Assembly (NCBI RefSeq): GCF_902167145.1 | Contig: NC_050096.1 | Span: 269,598,622-269,662,621 of the forward strand | Direction of reading: 5' to 3' | DNA from: Zea mays | Lineage: Eukaryota > Streptophyta > Magnoliopsida > Poales > Poaceae | DNA: 64,000 nt | Shown: positions 53,573 through 63,999 of the stretch, piece by piece | Layout of the letters: the number at the start of each line of letters is the position of its first letter | Position numbering within the stretch: position 1 is the first letter of the stretch | Notes under the pieces: model-generated | Seen by the model: only the letters and a program-made list of their open reading frames with translations | What the model was told of the DNA's origin: nothing | The model's database searches: none | Made by a program: the position numbers and the translations under genes

Positions 53573-54842
53573 GCACCGCATGGTCGGTTCCTTGGAACCT
53601 GACCACCTCGAACGTGAGGGTTTCCCTGCGGAAGTTGGAGGGAGTTCCGAAGCAGACGGGCAGATCGAGTTGTCCAAGGGGCTGGACGCGCTTCCCGGGG
53701 ATGATCCCGTGAAAGGGCGCCGCACCGGCCCGGATCGTGGATAGATCGATTTCTAAGAGCCCGAGGGTCTCAGCATAAATGATGTTGAGGCTGCTGCCTC
53801 CATCCATGAGGACCTTGGTGAGCTTGGTGTTGCCGATGATGGGGTCGACAACGAGCGGGTACTTTCCTGGGCTCGACACGCAGTCGGGGTGGTCGCCTTG
53901 GTCGAAGGTGATGGGCTTGTCGGACCAGTCTAGGTAGACTGGTGCCGCCACCTTTACCGAGCAGACCTCCCAGCGCTCCTGCTTGCGGTGCCGAGCCGAG
54001 GCGTTCGCCACTTGCCCACCGTAGATCATGAAATAGTCGTGGACCTCGGGGAACTCCTCTGCCTTGTCACCCTCCTTCTTGTCGTTGTCTTGGCCTTTGC
54101 CACCTTCCGCCGGGGGCCCAGTCTTATGGAAGTAGCGCCGAAGCATGACGCATTCCTCAAGGGTGTGCTTGACGGGACCCTGGTGGTAGGGGCACGACTC
54201 CTTGAGCATCTTGTCGAACAGGTTGGCCCCTCCGGAAGGCTTCCGAGGGTTCCTGTGCTCGGCGACAACAACAAGATCTGCATCGGCGGCGTCGTGTTTC
54301 GCTTGCGACTTCTTTTTCGCCTTCTTCTTTGCACCGCGCTGGGCGGACGCCTCGGGGACGTCTTCCTGCTGGTGCCCCTGAGGCTGCTTGTCCTTCCGGA
54401 AGATAGCTTCGACCGCCTCCTGCCCAAAGGCGAACTTGGTGGCGATGTCCATCAACTCGCTCGCCTTGGTGGGAGTCTTGCGACCCAGTTTGCTCACCAG
54501 GTCGCGACAAGTGGTGCCGGCGAGGAACGCCCCGATGACATCCGAGTCAGTGATGTTGCGCAGCTTGGTGCGCTGCTTCGAAAACCGCCGGATGTACTCT
54601 TGCAGGGATTCCCCTGGCTGCTGGCGGCAGCTTCGGAGATCCCAGGAGTTCCCAGGGCGCACGTACGTGCCCTGGAAGTTTCCAGTGAAGGCTTTGACCA
54701 GATTGTCCCAGTTGAAGATCTGCGCAGGAGGCAGATGCTCCAGCCAGGCCCGGGCGGCGTCAGAGAGGAATAGGGGGAGGTTGCAGATGATGAGGTTGTC
54801 ATCGTCCGTTCCACCCAGCTGGCAGGCCAGCCGGTAGGCCAC
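53573..54842 (-). pseudogene. T3 gag C-terminus and protease, cut by T4
   Basis: An open stretch of about 423 codons. It includes the retrotransposon gag domain (WLEHLPPAQIFNWDNLVKAF), a basic stretch (AKKKAKKKSQAK), a Cys/His-poor nucleocapsid-like segment (CPYHQGPVKHTLEEC) and a retropepsin-like protease with MDGGSSLNIIYAE near 53780-53815. It ends exactly at the T4 insertion; the protein continues at 21749. On the N-terminal side a one-base shift near 54845-54860 puts it in a different frame from the preceding gag region. Confidence 0.9.
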
Positions 54843-54849
54843 AGTCCCG

Positions 54850-56460
54850 GCCTCGTTTCCCCCGAGTATTTGGTGATGGTAGTCGGGGCTCGGAACCGGG
54901 TCGGGAACGGCGCCCGTCGTATGGCCCGGCTGAAGGCTTGCGGACCAGGTGGTTCGGGCGAGGGGCTCCGATCCTCCCCACTGTCGTAGCGTTCCCCACG
55001 CCTGAGGTGGTAGCCTCGGCGCACCTTCTCGTTGAGGCGGGCTCGACGGTCGCGGCGGTGGTGCTCGTTGCCGAGGCGACCCGGGGCTGCAGGCGTCGCG
55101 TCCGGCGTGCGCCCGGTGTGGACCGAGGCCTCCCGCATGAGTCAGGAAGCTGCTGCGCGGGAGGCAGAGCTCTCGGCCCGTCGGACCGCGGCATCCTCTA
55201 GGAGATTCTTGAGTTCTCCCTAGATACGCCGCCCCTCGGTGGTGGATGGCTCCGACATCGCTCGGAGCAGTATTGCCGCTGCAGCCAGATTCTGGCCGAC
55301 CCCACTGGAGGCTGGGGGCAGCCTTGCCCTGGCATCGTCAGCGATACGGCGCTGGACGTCCCAGGCCTGATGACGCGCTTCTCCAGCGAGTGCTCGGCCT
55401 GCCCACTCCTGCTCGATGCTTTGCCGGGGCTGCACAAGTTGCCCTGCTTCCTCATCAAGCTTGGCCTGCATCTCGCGGATTTGCTCGAGCTGTGTGTCCT
55501 GACCCCCCGTAGGGACTGGGACCACAGCTAGCTCCCGCAGGATGTCAACGCGAAGCGCAGGCCCAGGGGGATCGTCATCCTCCGGCATACTGAGGTGGTT
55601 GCCTTCGTCGTGACCCCCTAGATCGACGCGGAAACATTCGCGACTTGGGCCACAACCCTCGTCGTCAAGGCTGTGGCCATCATCGGAGCAATCGGAGAGG
55701 CAGTAGTCACATTCGGTCATGAAGTCTCTCATGGCACGGGGATTACCGAGCCCGGAGAAATCCCAACCAGAGTCGGGTTCGTCCTCTTTCTCGGAACCCG
55801 GGGGCCCGTAGGTTGAGACGACCGTCAGTCGGTCCCAGGTTGACCACATATGGTACCCCGGAAGGTTAGGATATGCCTTTACGAAAGCGCTCACCGAAGC
55901 GGGGTCGCTTGGTGGATCGAAGCTAAATCTAAAAGGCACAGGGTGGAAAACGGACGGTACCTCTCGATCGATGGACGGTGACGAGGTCGCGTCGAGGACA
56001 GACTGCACCGTTATCTCAGGTACAAGGCTAACGCCCAGCAAGTCCTTTGCGAGAGTGTTGGCTTCATGTGTCCGCTTGGGGTTGGCATGTTGCGGGGAAA
56101 CGACGCTCGTCGTTGTCTCAGGCGCGAGGACAACGCCCGACATGTCCCCCGCTGGGGTGCCGGCGTCGTCGACTCGCTCGACAGCCGATGAGATGCCGCC
56201 TCCTGCCTGGCCACGATTGCCCCGTCTCCTCCTCCTGCGGCGAGAAAGGTGGCGAGACAAACCCGGATGCTGCTCTTCCGCCACGGGGGGGAAGACATCG
56301 TCGAGTTCGCCGCCGCCGGGCGAGCTGACGGTCGTCGTTGTCGATGTCGCGCTGCGGAGGGAGGAGTACCATGTCGTAGCTGCCATCGAGGGACATGAAC
56401 TCGAGGCTCCCGAAGCGGAGCAGCGTCCTGGGCTGGAGAGGTTGCTCGAGGCTACCCATC
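54850..56460 (-). pseudogene. T3 gag N-terminal region, broken
   Basis: One frame carries recognisable Tat gag N-terminal sequence, with an acidic segment (ECDYCLSDCSDDGHSLDDEG), a charged coiled-coil-like stretch (LEQIREMQAKLDEEAGQL) and an Arg-rich part (NEHHRRDRRARLNEKVRRG). In-frame stops occur at 55220-55222 (TAG) and 55142-55144 (TGA), and a frameshift lies near 54850. The start codon is uncertain: the open frame continues upstream through the primer binding site into the LTR. Confidence 0.75.
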
Positions 56461-56497
56461 TGGAACTCAACGAGAAGTTGTTCGTCAACACGCAGCA

Positions 56498-56517
56498 GGC
56501 CCCTACCTGGCGCGCCA
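56498..56517 (-). other. T3 primer binding site
   Basis: The minus strand reads TGGCGCGCCAGGTAGGGGCC two bases inside the 5' LTR. The tRNA is not assigned. The first ten bases are a perfect palindrome. Confidence 0.7.
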
Positions 56518-56519
56518 AC

Positions 56520-57968
56520 TGTCGGCGTTTCGACCCCGGGGGGTCCCTGGACTGACGAATAAAATTGTCGCTGCGTGTCCCAGCCCAGATGGGTTGGCGC
56601 GAGATGGAACACAAGGGGGGAAAACGCGGCTCGTGTTATCCTGCGCCAGGGGGATGCACTCGTAGTAGGGGTTACAAGCGTTCGCGAGGGAGAGAGAGTG
56701 AGCCTGTTCGTCAGCCCGTCCTCCCGCGCGACCCTCCCGCATGAGGGCCCTGGACCTTCCTCTTATAGATGCAAGGAGAAGGTCCAGGTGTACAATGGGG
56801 GTGTAGCTATGCGCTAACGTGTCCGGCAGAGAGGTGCCTGAGCCCTGTGTACATGCCAACGTGGCTGTCGGAGAGGTGCTAGAGCCCTGTGTACGCGGTA
56901 TCGTGGCCGTCGGAGGAGCGCTTGAGCCCTGAGAAGCACAGCTGTCGGGGCTGCTGGGACCTTGCTGACGTCTCCTTGCTTCCATAGGGGGCTGAGAACC
57001 ACCGTCGTCATGGACGCACGCGGGGAGCCATCATTACTTGTTACCGAGGCGAGCCTGGATGGGACGCCGGTCTTGTTCCCTTGTAGCCTGAGCTAGCTAG
57101 GTGTAGGGTAATGATGTATCCCCCATGGCGTGGTCGGTCCGAGCCCAAGGTCGGGCGAGGCGGAGACTCCTCCTGAGGCCGAGGCCGGGGTCGGGCAAGG
57201 ACGCGATTCCTCCCGAGGTCGAGGTTAAGGCTGAGCCCTGGGGTCGGGCGAGGCGGAGACCACCTTCCGAGGCCGAGGTTGAGGCCGAGCCCTGGGGTCG
57301 GGCGAGGCGGAGACCACCTTCCGAGGTCGAGGTTGAGGCCGAGCCCTGGGGTCGGGCGAGGTGGAGAACACCTTCTGAGGCCAAGGTTGAGGCCGAGCCC
57401 TGGGGTCGGGAGAGGCGGAGACCACCTCCTGAGGCCGAGGCCCAAGGTCGGGCGAGGCAGAGCTTCCTGTTGCGCTTGAGGCTGAACTTAGCTGCTGTCA
57501 GCCTCACTATGGCGGGTGGCACAGCAGTCGGAGCGGGGCGAGCGGCGCTTTTTTCCTGTCAGGTCGGTCAGTGGAAGGGCGAAGTGACTGCGGTCACTTC
57601 AACCTTGCCGACTGAGGCACGTGTGTCAAGATAAGGTGTCAGGCGATCCTCGCTTTGAATGCGCCTGCGATACGGTTGGTTGGTGAGGCGATTTGGCCAA
57701 GGTTGCTTCACTACGAAGCCTGCCCGAGCTGGGCTTCGGGCGAGTCGAGGGTGCGCCCGTTGCTTGAGGGGGCCCTCGGGCGAGGCGTGATATCGTCTGG
57801 GACTACTGTTCCCGCCCGAGGCTAGGCTCGGGCGAGGCGAGATCGCGTCCCTTGAGTAGACGAAGCCTTGACCTGAATCGTCCCCATCAGTCTCTGCAGC
57901 TTGTGCTGATGGTGGCTACCAACCGTGTTTAGGAGTGTTGGGGGTACCCCTAATTACGGTACCCGACA
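56520..57968 (-). repeat. T3 5' LTR (1449 bp)
   Basis: Pairs with 12628-13968. Holds four copies of the 54-bp unit, two more than its partner. Confidence 0.93.
57236..57451. repeat. 54-bp tandem repeat, 4 copies, in T3 5' LTR
   Basis: Units start with CCCTGGGGTCGGG at 57236, 57290, 57344 and 57398. Confidence 0.88.
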
Positions 57969-57973
57969 TGCCC

Positions 57974-58415
57974 CAACGATTTTTATGCAACCTTACCAAG
58001 CAAGTCAACAAAGTTGCAACACTGGTGGCAAGCGATAACAGTGGAGGAAGGAGCCTGACTACTTTACACGCATACCAACTCCTTCTTCACCACGATAGCA
58101 CTACGCGACAAGATTGAAACCCCTCTCCTTTGATCTATAAAAGGGAGAGGAGCCCTCTAACAAGGAGGACGAACACAACACACACAATATGATAGAAGCA
58201 CTCACACCCAATTGAGACCTGGAAATTTTCCCTCTCTCGCTCGTTTGTAATCTCCTACTACAAACAATCAGGTGCCGATAGCGCGAGCCACCGAAGACTG
58301 GAGTAGGGACATTCAGCTCGAACCAGTATAACCCTTGCGTCCACCTAGCACACCATCCGAGCCTTAAACGTGTATAAGTAAATTTACTTATCAGTGCTTC
58401 CTCGAAACATTGACA
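57974..58415 (+). repeat. T2 5' LTR, right part
   Basis: Continues 12142-12627. It contains a TATA box (CTATAAAAG, 58135-58143) and ends TTGACA at 58415, followed by a primer-binding-site-like sequence, so T2 reads on the plus strand. Confidence 0.6.
58135..58143 (+). promoter_or_regulatory. T2 LTR TATA box
   Basis: CTATAAAAG about 280 bp before the LTR end, followed by a TTTGTAATC-type poly(A)-site-like region near 58244. The spacing suits an LTR promoter. Confidence 0.6.
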
Positions 58416-58417
58416 GT

Positions 58418-58437
58418 TGGTATACCAGGTAGGGGCC
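58418..58437 (+). other. T2 primer binding site
   Basis: TGGTATACCAGGTAGGGGCC two bases after the LTR. It shares CCAGGTAGGGGCC with the T3 site and begins with a different ten-base palindrome. Confidence 0.6.
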
Positions 58438-60964
58438 TTGTGTGTTTTTGTCATCCTTCTCATCAAGCATTGAATGGCTAGTTGCGATGATAGTCAGAAT
58501 TCACTCTAGGCACTCGAGGGTCCTAAGAGTGAACGACACTATGTCCTCATCAACAAGGGACATCGAATAGCTTTGTTATCTACAATTTTATACTTATTAC
58601 CCTTATTGTTTATGAAACTTTATCTCTTCCCCTCGAATCAAGGGCGATACGTGTCATTACCTCCCTCGTACTCCTCCATGGCGAAGGGAGCCCTAGAAAC
58701 AATGAAACTTAGGAACCATCATCTCACGGGATTAGAGGGGAAAGACACAAACACATGTCTCCCTTGTTCTTTGTCTGTAATAAGCACTAAAGGGAGAGAG
58801 CGGCCCACACCAGCAAATGACCCCCAACGAAGCTAGTTGGACTGCCGATATGTCTACACCTTGAAAGGTAAGGCACCTCTCACCAGGCAGTACCTAGGTC
58901 AGAAGACGTTGATTGCGCTCCCTAAAGCTTGTCTATCGCAAAGAAAAAGGGATCACACAAACAAAAAACAGACGACAATTGCATTCATAATGATTGCGAG
59001 TCTCACACCCCAAGTTCATGAAAGTTCTAAAACTTCCTAACCCCTTTTAGGAAGAGCGTCACCGTCAAGGATATCTGCCAAGGCGATAATACAATGGCTC
59101 TAGCGCTTTCAGCATGTCAGCAAGTTCCACATCAGTCCATCCCTCGGAATGTCCGATACTGAAGGTGTCCAAGTTGATCCCCTCCTCATAGTGGGACCTG
59201 GTAATGGCGAAAGCATGGTTTACGCCACATCAAAAGGCGTCCACCTCAAGCTCGTGGATGTGATCGGCAATACGCCCAATCCGGCTGGACGATGTCCTTG
59301 GTTCGGATGGCAATGACACCGCAAGCTGATCGCATATGGCATCAACACTGCCCTCGAAAGGTCGCCATATTCTGCGCCAAGCTCCCCCAAACGGTGTTGT
59401 GCCTCGATGAGGCCGTTCTCCACCAAGGTAAGTTTGTCAAACACACTAGCAAGAAAAATGGTAAGCACCAGATCTTGCACAAACTCAAGAAGGAAGGGTT
59501 TTTACTTTTGAGAGAAGCCCTCAGACACTCCACCTCCTCTATCCAGCGCGTCACCTCACACTTGAAGGACGAAGTTTGGGCCTTAGTCGTTTCCTTCTAT
59601 CTCTCCATCGCCTAAAAATGCGTCGCGACCTGCCGTCCCTCAAAGCAAGTCTGGGTAGTAGCCTCCTGATCTCTTCTCGCTGCCTGGACCGATTCGTCGC
59701 AAAACTTCTCAGCCTCTTCAGTGCGAAGAAGAGCCTCAGTTGCCCGCCTCCTTTCCTTCTAGAGCTCCTCGCAAAAATGCTCTCGTGGCTCCTTCTAGCG
59801 ATGAATGAACTCAGACTTCCGTGTTGACGCTTCCACAACTGACTAAGAACTTGGAGACGCACGCAAGAGTCAAAAACTAAGGGGGAGGTGTCCTAGAACC
59901 AGAAGCGTGCATAACTCATCAAAGAGGTGACACCTGCTGCCGAGAGCTAAGACAGACCAGATTGCACCTCGGCAACACCCTCTAAAAATGGCTCATCGTC
60001 CCAGCCAGCTGCTTGTGAAACGCCCGAAGACGCCGCCCCTTCGTGGGATCATCCAAGATGAACTAAGCACCCTATGGTCCCTCGAGATTTGCCAGCTTGA
60101 TTCATGGTTGGTTAGAATAGAGTTGCACCAGCGGTCCCCGGGATGCCTCAAACGATGCAGGAATCGGGGGGACGGACACAACGACCCCTCCCATGGGCAA
60201 TACCCTCGATCGCTCTAGCATGACGCTAGGATCGGCAGCTACCGTAGACCCCACTGCAACAGCTGGAGTCAGGGCGAGTGAGGACCCCGAGGACGCCATT
60301 GGGTTCGGTGAGGGCAAGGCGCCCGCCGCGTCTACCGTCGGGGGCACCAAACAGTAAGAGGCCCCAAAGGAGATGCCTCCACGGACACCTCAGCTGCTCC
60401 CAGCAAAAGTGTTGCCATCTTCGACATTGAGGAAACGCCCTCGCTCTTGCCACTCAGTTGCACTGTCCTCGTCTTCTTGCATAGAGCCTTCCTCGCACTA
60501 GGAACAAGAGTAAAAAATAGAGGGTACTGCAAAATCATAAGATCCTCAAGAATCAGGAATGCTCAAAGCAGGGCAATAGTGACCCTCCACCCACAAAGAA
60601 ACGCCTTACTAACCTTCTCTTTCTAACAATCCTCGCCCGATCCGACCCCGCAAGTGGAGGGGCGCTCCAGGTTGGTCAGGCCAGAAGAAATAGTGACCCT
60701 TGCTTGAGACAAAATGTTGCCTACCCGTAGGACTCTGGTCCTGAGGACGGGGTCAGGGGTGACAAGCCCACCCATACCTTCTCGGGTCGGTGAATCTCCC
60801 AAGGGTGGGGGTGGTGGACTCGTTAGCACGAATGCTCCTATCTGAAGGATCACCTTGGTCGAACCAACCCGGTCAGCACTTGCCAGATGCGACGAGGAAG
60901 TGCCCACACCCTCCTCCATGTAGAACATAGAAGAACAAGACACTATCGAGTGCGACTGGGCCTC
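58438..60964 (+). mobile_element. T2 interior, first part
   Basis: About 2.5 kb after the T2 primer binding site. No gag or pol motif is seen on the plus strand. On the minus strand, coding-like patches occur at about 59220-59480, 60102-60540 and 60623-60964. They are Ser/Pro/Val-rich and interrupted by stops; they are treated together with the antisense reading frame at 63541-63999. T2 may be non-autonomous, or this part may be another element's remains. Confidence 0.45.
59220..60964 (-). pseudogene. degenerate minus-strand coding-like region (antisense to T2)
   Basis: Patches that read like protein are GVGTSSSHLASADRVGSTK (about 60860-60920), SMSKMATLLLGAAEVSVEAS (about 60370-60440), LALTPAVAVGSTVAADPSVM (about 60215-60285) and FDKLTLVENGLIEAQHRLG (about 59380-59440), the last resembling a coiled coil. 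Stops and frame changes separate them. They lie in line with the intact spliced frame at 63541-63999 on the same strand once the solo LTR T7 is removed. The product is unknown; it may be the downstream part of one old gene. Confidence 0.35.
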
Positions 60965-60969
60965 GTCCC

Positions 60970-63534
60970 TGTAACATCCCAATGGTCCACAAACACCCCG
61001 GAGTGCTACTAAACTACACATCTAACATTCATATATAAAATTTCGGCAGCATCTCTTTTGAAAAGTTGCATAAACGAGGGGCAACCGTGTATAAACATAT
61101 ATCATGATAAAAAACATACTAAGCATTATTAATCTGCTAGCAAAGGGAAGTTAAACATAACGACATGAACTGAATTAACCAGTGCCCACGACTAGAAAAA
61201 AAACAAACATCATTTGACATTGAGTTTCTAATTAAATCATGGCTGCAACTGGGCAGTGTTATTATAATAGTGAAGGTGGACGTGCTGCTACTTCTCTCAT
61301 TCCCAACATGAATCAAGTACCTTCATTGAGTAATGCAAGAGTGAGATGATACATCTCAGCAAGCAAATTGTTTTGACGAGATATTTAAACCACAAATTGA
61401 ATTAAACAACATTTTAAAGGAATCACAATTGAGATCAGAAATACTTGTAGATATAGAACTCAATAGTTCTAATATAACCAATACCATCTCATTTCCTCGA
61501 ACAACCACAATAGGTTGTATAACACTTCCCTGCGTCAACAATACCTGTAAATATTACTTCAATGTATGCATGGGAATGCAATGTGTAGGTCCTCTGCCCT
61601 CATACCTCTGAGAGTATAAAACCACATCATCTGCTAATATCACTTCAATGAATGCATATGAATGCAATGCATATGTCCTATGCCTTCATACCTCTAAGGG
61701 TATGAAGCCGCATCGTACCCCTCCTCGGGCAACGTATGATGCTAAGTTGTGCCGGTACGGTCGGACCATAGGTCACGACCAAACTTCAGATGCAAATGAA
61801 TCATGCAATGCATATGGCATGCTGCATTTATCAATATACTTCACTTCCTTCGGATACAATACAAACCTCAAATAATACTTCATCTTCCTTCAGGGGTGTA
61901 AATTAATATCATGGGTCATATTCGAACTATAATCATCATCCATATATGATAGAGCATCAATATAATACAATCAAGTAAAACATCATCATAGAGTTCAATT
62001 ATGAAAGAATCCAATAATTATGAATATTAGAGTGTAGGCGATAGAAATAACAGGTCAAAACGGTAGCAACCACCACTACATTCACTTGCCTTCATCGAAG
62101 AAGAAAAATGTACTAGGAATGATTCTGAGTGTAGCCACCTGCTAGCGGGCATAAAACTTAGTACAAATATTTCACAAACATTTGCCAACGATCAACAAAT
62201 CGCTCCTACACTTGAAACCAAGACCCGGTGGAAAGACTCCCACCCTGAACCACATGCCAAAAGCAGCAGCGCTGTTTGTTAATTTTGTATCTTTAAAATT
62301 ATAACAGTGATGATATCAAAAAAATACTATAGGAGTATCTAGACAAAATACTCTACAACTTCGGTATTCGATGGATAATTAAATTCTGCCATCTATAAGT
62401 TCTAAAACATCTGATAAGATAACTGACTGAATCTGTTTTAAACAGTAGCATAGTTAACTTCAAAATTCGATATCTCCCAAACTACTCAACCAAAAATTAT
62501 GAAATTCTGCTGGCAGTAAGAACTTGTATCCCTCTACAAAAGTCTCCATATTTGAAATAGCCAATTCATCTATTTACTATATGAAACCCACTAGTGAACA
62601 GACCCGCTCATTTTTATCAGGCAAACAGGAACAGCCACAGTAAAACAAACATAACTGGAGTTTCATAATTCATATGAATGCATTCTTTAACAATCTGGAA
62701 AGCTTATGAAATTGTCTACAACTTATTTTACAATCCTAAAGTTTAATTCTATTGATAAAATTTCCTAAATCTTAAGAGAACAGATTCTGCACAGAATTAT
62801 GAGACTGAAAAACTGCTACAATCAAACTGCAATAACTTTCTGATATGATGTCCGATTGAGGTGTTCTTAGCGGCCACGGAAAGATCTACAAATTATTTAT
62901 GACTAATAGATAGACTTTTTATTTTTTTGAGGCCACTAAGACCACGGAAAACTGACATGAACAGAAAATGATGAATCTGCCATTCTGCTGAAACTAAATT
63001 CGAGATCAAAATCTAACCCCCACATCCAATCCAACGAAATTGCAGCACAATTACCAAAAGGAAAACAATATCACCTTGGACTCATTTTCTTTCTTTCTTC
63101 TTCCTCCCACCAATCCACCAATGGAGAATGCAGCACACCAAAGGAGGAACAGGGGGCCGCTAGGGTTTAGAGGGAGGTGGGTGCAACACCTTGGGGAGGA
63201 GAGGAGCGGCTGCATGCAATGGGGAAGAAGGGGGGCGGCTGCTGCAAAAATGAGGGAAGGAGGGGGGCGGCTGCTGCTATGAGGGATGGGGAGGGGCGGC
63301 TAGGGTTTTTGAGAAGAGGAGGGAGCGATGCCTTCGATGCCCTTGATGCGAAACCGACAGCTCACAACCAAATCCTCCATCCATGCCCCGATTCAGACAA
63401 ATAAATACTCAAATGATATCGTTTAAATGAGATCTTCACATTCGCGGACTCCGAACTTCCAACGTCCCACAACCATTTTCCCACATCCACGCACCGAAGA
63501 TCAACTTTTGGTCAACATTTTTTGGGATATTACA
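60970..63534. mobile_element. T7: solo LTR (2565 bp)
   Basis: Starts TGTAACATCCC and ends GGGATATTACA, so the ends are inverted repeats with TG...CA. The target duplication GTCCC is at 60965-60969 and 63535-63539. It has no internal domain, primer binding site or coding region, so it is the product of LTR-LTR recombination. The sequence is AT-rich with a GC-richer block near 63110-63320. Orientation is not resolved. The family is not identified beyond the common TGTAACATCCC-type Gypsy LTR start. Confidence 0.8.
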
Positions 63535-63540
63535 GTCCCC

Positions 63541-63787
63541 CAAGGATTGCACCTGAATGTGTCGACCCTGTGCGTTCCTCATCGTCATCCTCCTTGTCTA
63601 TGGTGTCGGGTCTTGTTATCGTGGTCCCTCCGCATCTAGCGCTGGGCCTGGTGCCACTTTTTGATGACACAATCCTGCTTGTACCTCCTCTATTGCTCTG
63701 CCTTGGCACGACCGCACGAGCGACCCCCTTCTCCGCCATGCTCCTGAGCAGAGGGGCATGACACTCTCGTAGCACCATGGTGGATCG
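63541..63787 (-). pseudogene. antisense frame in T2, downstream exon
   Basis: Open from the splice acceptor at 63787 down to the T7 insertion. It contains ECHAPLLRSMAEKG, a basic Ser/Arg-rich stretch and an acidic patch (DKEDDDEERTGS), a layout typical of a linker. It joins the upstream exon in frame across an 86-bp GT-AG intron. After T7 the matching sequence at 60964 continues in another frame, so at least one frame error has accumulated. No family was recognised. Confidence 0.4.
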
Positions 63788-63873
63788 CTGAGAGGGAAAG
63801 GAGACACCACCAATTTAGAAAGGATAGATAAAAACAAAATAGAAAAAGGGAGGATGGGAGAATTGAAACTTAC
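63788..63873 (-). other. candidate intron in the T2 antisense frame
   Basis: On the minus strand it begins GTAAGTTTC and ends CTCCTTTCCCTCTCAG, a strong plant donor and acceptor with a pyrimidine tract. It is 86 bp, T-rich, contains in-frame stops, and its removal keeps the frame. Confidence 0.5.
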
Positions 63874-63999
63874 GAACTCGACGAAGCCCAATTCCGGTAG
63901 CATCAAATGACACCCTAGCACTAGGAACGCATATGGGATAATGGTGTTCCCGCTCGTGTCCTTTCGTGCCTCTATGGTATCCCTTAGCTAGCAGGCGAC
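63874..63999 (-). pseudogene. antisense frame in T2, upstream exon (partial at window edge)
   Basis: Includes ARKDTSGNTIIPYAFLVLG and CHLMLPELGFVEF, open for about 38 codons up to a TAG near 63990, close to the window end, so the true exon start is not visible. The hydrophobic pattern suggests real protein-coding origin. I do not recognise the family; the plant mobile domain proteins found antisense in Tat elements are one possibility. Confidence 0.4.

Larger units (their letters stand above)
12628..57968 (-). mobile_element. T3: Tat-type Ty3/Gypsy retrotransposon, decayed, hosting T4-T6
   Basis: LTRs lie at 12628-13968 and 56520-57968, each starting TGTCGG and ending CCGACA on the plus strand. 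The target duplication TGCCC is at 12623-12627 and 57969-57973. On the minus strand the order is LTR, primer binding site, gag, protease, [T4 insertion], reverse transcriptase, RNase H, integrase, a long 3' region, polypurine tract, LTR. A long region between integrase and 3' LTR is characteristic of the Tat lineage. LTR sequence and proteins recall the maize xilon-diguus/gyma group, from recognition only. Without T4 the element is about 13.5 kb. Several stops and frameshifts make it non-autonomous. Confidence 0.93.

Noticed and set aside
55220..56614. A 464-codon minus-strand frame taken as a whole gene
   Set aside because: Its first codons lie in the T3 LTR and primer binding site, so only the inner part is gag; it is annotated as a broken gag region instead.
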